Below are positions 60,271-64,000 of a DNA stretch of 64,000 bases, piece by piece (within the stretch, counting starts at the first letter, position 1; the number at the start of each line of letters is the position of its first letter). This DNA is from Acidobacteriota bacterium (GTDB lineage Bacteria > Acidobacteriota > Terriglobia > Bryobacterales > Bryobacteraceae), in the NCBI GenBank assembly GCA_018268715.1, contig JAFDVZ010000008.1, forward strand, positions 16,236-80,235. The letters are read 5' to 3'. Under the pieces are notes generated by a model that was not told the DNA's origin, searched no databases, and was given only the letters and a program-made list of their open reading frames with translations. Made by a program: the position numbers and the translations under genes.

Positions 60271-60912
60271 ATGATTACCGCCACTTTGCTCGCCGTTCTG
60301 GGCGTCGTGCTTGTCATTGTGCTCGTCGCCATGTTCAAGGGACCTAAAGCCGTGCCGCCTCCCGCCAAGACTCCTGGACAGGTGAGCGCCACCGTCGACG
60401 CCCACCCGTGGAACGCCCGGCGCGGCGATGTCGTCTCCATACGTGGGGCCGCCGACGATTTTTCGGACCTGGATTTCACCGTGGACCGCCGCAGCGCTTA
60501 CGAATCGAGCAATCGCCGCTGGGTAGACCTGAGCGGCGAATATCGCGGGCGCCGGGTCTATCTCGAAGTGATGGGGCGGACCGAGCCGGACGCCATGGGG
60601 ATTCTGGACGGGCGTAAGCTTTCTCTGCCGGACGTCCAACTGACCGAGCAGCAACTGGCCGATATGGACTCGAGGCAGGACGCCAACGCCTTCATCCAGT
60701 ATGAAAACAAGCGCTGGTATTTCGATTCCAGCCGCGAGATCGGCTACTTCGAAAACGAGGGCCAGCAGGGCGAAGGATTGTACCGCTGGCTGTTTCGCGA
60801 ACAGAACGGGGATCGCCTGATCTCGATCGAGAAGTGGGAAGGCGAGCCGTTCGAGGCGAGAATTGCAAAACGGCTGAACACCCAGGACATCACGGTGTTC
60901 AAGGCCAGCTAG
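60271..60912 (+). CDS. DUF4178-type membrane-anchored protein
   Basis: Protein of 213 residues with an N-terminal membrane helix (MITATLLAVLGVVLVIVLVA), then a beta-rich domain that matches the DUF4178 pattern: ARRGDVVSIRGAADDFSDLD, RRWVDLSGEYRGRRVYLEVM, YENKRWYFDSSREIGYF and GDRLISIEKWEGEPFEAR. This family (and the related DUF2491 of YjfK) is repeatedly found beside PspA and DUF350 genes. It is 61 bases after the PspA gene. Its role is unknown; it may sense or modify the membrane together with the neighbours. Confidence 0.85.
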   Translation: MITATLLAVLGVVLVIVLVAMFKGPKAVPPPAKTPGQVSATVDAHPWNARRGDVVSIRGAADDFSDLDFTVDRRSAYESSNRRWVDLSGEYRGRRVYLEVMGRTEPDAMGILDGRKLSLPDVQLTEQQLADMDSRQDANAFIQYENKRWYFDSSREIGYFENEGQQGEGLYRWLFREQNGDRLISIEKWEGEPFEARIAKRLNTQDITVFKAS

Positions 60913-60950
60913 GTCGGTCGCCCGGGAGGCGGCCGGAAGGAAGTTAAACC

Positions 60951-62486
60951 ATGAACCGCCGTGCATTAGGCGCATTAGCGATCGTGATCATCCTGTTGAT
61001 GGTGATCGTAGCCACCGCCGGCCTGGATAATCTGCCGCGCAACGTGCGGACCGCCATCGATGGTTCGGCGGCGGCGCTTGAAGGCGATCGTCAACAATTC
61101 GCGCAGGACCGCAACGCCATCGACCGGGCGCTTACGGCCGAACCGGCGTTGTTCAGCGCCCGCGCGGCGGGCTATCACAGCCTGCTCGACCAGGGGGCGA
61201 CGTGCTTCGCCAATGCAGCGACGTCGCTGGCCGCGCTCCAACAGATCCGCAAGCGGAATCAGCGGGCGGAGGCGGACGCCGCCGAAGCCGGGTTGTCGCG
61301 CTTCAACACGGCGCGCGCCCGCTGTGGTCAGGACGCCCGCTCGACGCGCGCGGAGGTGGACCGGTGGCTCGGCTATAAGCGCGAACTGCCGCAACGGCTG
61401 GCCGCCATGAAGACGTCCTACGACGGGCTCCACTCCTTCGACGTGGACGCCGCCACGGCGCAGGCGCGCAAGGCGGAGACGGATTGGCCGGCCAAGAAGG
61501 ACGATCTGGAGGCGCGCATCGGCGAGATCCGGACGTTGAAGGCCGCGGGCGAACAGGCCTGGACGTCGACAGAGGCGCATCGCGCGGCGGCTGCGGCCAA
61601 CCGGCTGGATCATTTCGACTATGCGGCGTTTTTCGCCGCCGCCGACCGCATCGACTCGGCTTCCCGGCAGTTGAAGCAGGACTCGGACTCGGCCAATCAA
61701 CTGGCGGCCCAGCTTTATACGAGTTGGGACAAGCTGGTGCTCGACGTCGACTCGGGCGACCGGCGGGAGAAGGTCCGCTACGTCCGCACGAAGTACCAGG
61801 ACGCGGCCCTGGCGAATCCGCAGGTGACCAACGAGGAACGCACCGAGGATATCGAGGCGAGCCGCGTGCGCGACGCCGAGAAGCAGGAAGGCATGGTGGT
61901 GGCTCGCAAGGCCGCGGGCAGGTACGATTCCGAGGCGGAGAAGACGGTGCAACCGCCAGCCATCGCCTATGTCGCGCCGCCGGGGCAAGCCAATCACTAT
62001 GGGTCGTGGAACAACGGCGTCTGGACGTGGCTTCCGCAGTACCTGATTCTTCGCGAGCTGCTCAACGCCTCGCGCGGGCCGATTACGTACGGCGATTACC
62101 ATGGGTGGGATTCGGCGCGCCGGCGCGGCGAGGTCTACTACGGCAATGGCGGGTACGGCTGGTGGCATAGCCGGCGGACGGCGCCCACGACCAGCGGCGG
62201 ATGGGGCGGAGCGCTCAACCGAGCTCGCGATTGGGCGAGTTCGCGGTCGGGCGGCGTCACAGCGCCGTCGTCGTCCGGCACGGGCGGCGGGTTCTACAAG
62301 GAACGGCCGAAGACGTACGGCGGCAGCGGCGGGTATAGCGGGTCGCAGTACCGGAGCCAGGGCTCGTACTCGGGTTCAAAATACCAGTCGCGCGGAGGGT
62401 ATGGTTCGTTCGGCTCGCGCTCCTATTCGCGAGGCGGCGGATTCAGCGGAGGAGGACGCTCGTTCGGTCGCGGCGGGCGGCGTTAG
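60951..62486 (+). CDS. Large membrane-anchored coiled-coil protein with Gly/Ser/Tyr-rich tail
   Basis: Protein of 511 residues. One membrane helix at the N-terminus (ALAIVIILLMVIVATAGL) is followed by about 300 residues of helix with Ala/Arg/Asp heptads and two central cysteines. A compact segment comes next (WLPQYLILRELLNASRGPIT, YYGNGGYGWWHSRR), and the last 120 residues are rich in Gly, Ser, Tyr and Arg (GGYGSFGSRSYSRGGGFSGG). No family was recognised. The layout, a membrane protein with a Gly/Ser/Arg-rich end next to PspA and DUF350, recalls DUF1190-type YgiB/YjfM proteins by context only. It is followed by the DUF350 gene after 3 bases. Confidence 0.8.
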   Translation: MNRRALGALAIVIILLMVIVATAGLDNLPRNVRTAIDGSAAALEGDRQQFAQDRNAIDRALTAEPALFSARAAGYHSLLDQGATCFANAATSLAALQQIRKRNQRAEADAAEAGLSRFNTARARCGQDARSTRAEVDRWLGYKRELPQRLAAMKTSYDGLHSFDVDAATAQARKAETDWPAKKDDLEARIGEIRTLKAAGEQAWTSTEAHRAAAAANRLDHFDYAAFFAAADRIDSASRQLKQDSDSANQLAAQLYTSWDKLVLDVDSGDRREKVRYVRTKYQDAALANPQVTNEERTEDIEASRVRDAEKQEGMVVARKAAGRYDSEAEKTVQPPAIAYVAPPGQANHYGSWNNGVWTWLPQYLILRELLNASRGPITYGDYHGWDSARRRGEVYYGNGGYGWWHSRRTAPTTSGGWGGALNRARDWASSRSGGVTAPSSSGTGGGFYKERPKTYGGSGGYSGSQYRSQGSYSGSKYQSRGGYGSFGSRSYSRGGGFSGGGRSFGRGGRR

Positions 62487-62489
62487 GCC

Positions 62490-63362
62490 ATGGACGCAAC
62501 GCAATTCAGTTACGCGCCGCTGGCGCTCGCGCTGGCGCATGTCGTGCTGGGCGTGCTGGTGCTGGTGCTGGCCAAGTACGTGAAGGACTGGCTGTCGCCC
62601 TACTCGCTCGACCAGGAGCTGACCTCGCACGACAACCCGGCGTTCGGCGTGGCGGTGGCGGGTTATTACGCCGCCGTCACCATCGTGTACCTGGGTGCGG
62701 GAGTCGGACACCCTCTGCCGGTGGACGATGGCAGCTTCGCGGTGTTCGCCGCGCTCGGCTATAACGTCGCCTGGGCGACGGTGGGCATCCTGCTGTTGAA
62801 CCTGCTGCGCTGGGTGATGGACCAGACGCTGGTGTCGGAGTTGCGCACTTCGAATGAAGTGGTGGCGAATCGGAACGTCGCGGCGGGCGTGCTGGAGGCG
62901 AGCGGGTACATCGCCGCCGGACTGGTGCTCGGCTCGGCCATCCGGCAACCGGGAGGGACCGTCGTCACCACGGCGGCGCTGTTTGCGTTGGGCGAGGTCG
63001 CGCTGATCCTGATCGCGCGCCTGTATCAACGCATGAGTGGTTATGACGTGGCGGGGGAGATCCGCGGCGCGAATCTGGCGGCGGGACTCGCCTTCGGGAT
63101 GACGCTGGTCGCCATCGCTTTGCTGATGGTGAAGGCCACCAGCGGCGAATTCGTCGATTGGGGACGCAACCTGAGCTTCTTCGCCTTCGACACCGTGGCC
63201 GGCGTCATTCTGCTGCGGCTGCTCAGGTGGGTGACGGACCTGCTGCTACTGCCCAACGCCAGCATTCCCGAGGAGATCGTGCGCGACCGGAACGTCAACG
63301 CGGGGCTGATCGAAGGCGTGCTGGCCATCGGGATCGCGGCCATCATCCTGTTCCTGTTCTGA
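62490..63362 (+). CDS. DUF350-family integral membrane protein (duplicated domain)
   Basis: Protein of 290 residues with about eight hydrophobic helices arranged as two similar halves. Each half carries the DUF350 signature: GVAVAGYYAAVTIVYLGAGV with RWVMDQTLV and EVVANRNVAAGVLEASGYIA, and RGANLAAGLAFGMTLVAIAL with RWVTDLLLL and EIVRDRNVNAGLIEGVLAIG. DUF350 proteins accompany PspA, DUF4178 and DUF2170 genes in several phyla, as recalled for the E. coli yjf genes. Function is unknown; an ion channel or lipid-related role is speculation. A strong bidirectional terminator follows. Confidence 0.9.
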   Translation: MDATQFSYAPLALALAHVVLGVLVLVLAKYVKDWLSPYSLDQELTSHDNPAFGVAVAGYYAAVTIVYLGAGVGHPLPVDDGSFAVFAALGYNVAWATVGILLLNLLRWVMDQTLVSELRTSNEVVANRNVAAGVLEASGYIAAGLVLGSAIRQPGGTVVTTAALFALGEVALILIARLYQRMSGYDVAGEIRGANLAAGLAFGMTLVAIALLMVKATSGEFVDWGRNLSFFAFDTVAGVILLRLLRWVTDLLLLPNASIPEEIVRDRNVNAGLIEGVLAIGIAAIILFLF

Positions 63363-63385
63363 TCAGCGGACAGTCCAGACGCACG

Positions 63386-63412
63386 AAAGGCCGGGGACGA
63401 ACCCCGGCCTTT
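63386..63412. terminator. Bidirectional terminator between the DUF350 gene and rpoD
   Basis: AAAGGCCGGGG (63386-63396) and CCCCGGCCTTT (63402-63412) form an 11-bp perfect stem with loop ACGAA. The A run on one side and T run on the other let it act for both converging transcripts. Confidence 0.85.
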
Positions 63413-63439
63413 CCACTAGATGAAGTGTGGTTGTGAGCT

Positions 63440-64000
63440 TTACCGTGCGGCCAACAGCGCCCGCAGGTGACGGGCGCGCTCGGGAGAGCGCAACTGCCGC
63501 AGCGCTTTCGCCTCGATTTGGCGGATCCGCTCGCGGGTGACGTCGAACTCCTGCCCGATCTCCTCGAGCGTGTGTTCCCGCTCGCAGCCGATTCCGAAAC
63601 GAAGCCGGATCACCTTCTCCTCCTTCGGCGACAGCGTCTTGAGGATATTGGCGGTCTCGTCGCGCACGTTGGAATCGATGACGGCGTCCACCGGCGACCC
63701 CACCCAGCGATCTTCGATCAGATCGCCCAGCGCGGATTCGCCGTCGCGGCCCACGGGCGTTTCCAGCGACACCGGATCGCGCGAAATCGTCTTCAATTTC
63801 TGCACTTTTTCCACCGGAATATCCATCCGGCGGCTGATTTCCTCGTTGGTCGGAGCGCGGCCCAATTCCTTCTCGAGTTCGCGGGTGGCGCGCAGGAACT
63901 TGTTCATGCTTTCGTTCATGTGCACCGGGATGCGAATCGTCCGGCTCTGGTCGGCGATGGCGCGCGTGATGGCCTGACGGATCCACCAGGTGGCGTAGGT
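63440..64000 (-). CDS. rpoD: Primary sigma factor RpoD (partial, runs off right edge)
   Basis: C-terminal part of the housekeeping sigma-70 factor. The frame is open to base 64000. The first codons in the window read [20 protein letters not shown], the conserved region 2.4 that binds the -10 element. Region 3 follows ([38 protein letters not shown]) and region 4 ends with the [23 protein letters not shown], then [10 protein letters not shown]. Regions 1.1 to 2.3 lie beyond the window. It is convergent with the PspA-type operon, separated by a bidirectional terminator. Confidence 0.97.
   Translation of the reverse strand, partial: TYATWWIRQAITRAIADQSRTIRIPVHMNESMNKFLRATRELEKELGRAPTNEEISRRMDIPVEKVQKLKTISRDPVSLETPVGRDGESALGDLIEDRWVGSPVDAVIDSNVRDETANILKTLSPKEEKVIRLRFGIGCEREHTLEEIGQEFDVTRERIRQIEAKALRQLRSPERARHLRALLAAR

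Noticed and set aside
1..64000. tRNA, rRNA or mobile-element genes
   Set aside because: No cloverleaf-like segments, conserved rRNA blocks, transposase motifs or terminal inverted repeats were seen in the intergenic regions.

Overview
The window looks like chromosomal DNA of an acidobacterium close to the Solibacter/Bryobacter group. The evidence is the high G+C content, a VWFA-domain protein of the acidobacterial type next to an Oar-like TonB-dependent receptor, an S53 peptidase ending in the C-terminal domain typical of Solibacter, a split MacAB-type exporter, many short convergent overlaps, and several genes that lack a Shine-Dalgarno (SD) sequence. No rRNA, tRNA, CRISPR array, insertion sequence or prophage was seen. 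No gap between genes is longer than about 300 bases.

Layout. 1-5.8 kb: a zinc deacylase (cut by the left edge) with a cyclase-family enzyme; the MsrPQ methionine sulfoxide repair pair, with msrP frameshifted; an ECF sigma / putative anti-sigma / secreted protein operon; a small SnoaL-like protein. 5.8-11.5 kb: small secreted proteins, two receiver-type proteins (one lacking its phosphorylation site), a GT2 plus GT39-like glycosyltransferase pair, and a Ser-rich protein. 11.6-25.2 kb: a response regulator/kinase pair divergent from a TonB-dependent receptor with its VWFA partner, a GAF-like small protein, a secreted S53 peptidase and a TPR regulator. 25.3-30 kb: a complete MacAB-type tripartite exporter. 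30-31.8 kb: a CE1-like esterase and a hicAB toxin-antitoxin pair. 32-38.5 kb: a complete RND tripartite pump. 38.7-43.5 kb: an orphan protein behind a long RNA hairpin, a DUF1080 glycoside hydrolase-like protein divergent from a KDG kinase, and a three-gene membrane cluster with a degenerate JAMM domain. 43.7-51 kb: a subtilase with a hexapeptide-repeat tail, an ornithine cyclodeaminase-like enzyme, a D-2-hydroxyacid dehydrogenase, a PilZ plus J-domain fusion and a D-aminoacylase-like amidohydrolase. 51-58.9 kb: an EF-G paralogue, a MltD-like lytic transglycosylase, a putative polysaccharide-degrading enzyme and RecN. 59-63.4 kb: a five-gene envelope-stress-type operon (YbjN-like, PspA, DUF4178, a large unknown, DUF350). 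The right edge cuts the primary sigma factor gene rpoD.

How they work together. Most of the window concerns the envelope: export (two tripartite pumps), nutrient uptake (TonB receptor), secreted hydrolysis (S53, S8, esterase, DUF1080), oxidative protein repair (MsrPQ), wall remodelling (MltD-like, ElyC-like) and membrane stress (PspA operon). The PspA/DUF4178/unknown/DUF350 operon is the strongest candidate for an under-described system. The PilZ-J fusion, the degenerate JAMM membrane protein and the WGT-repeat subtilase follow.
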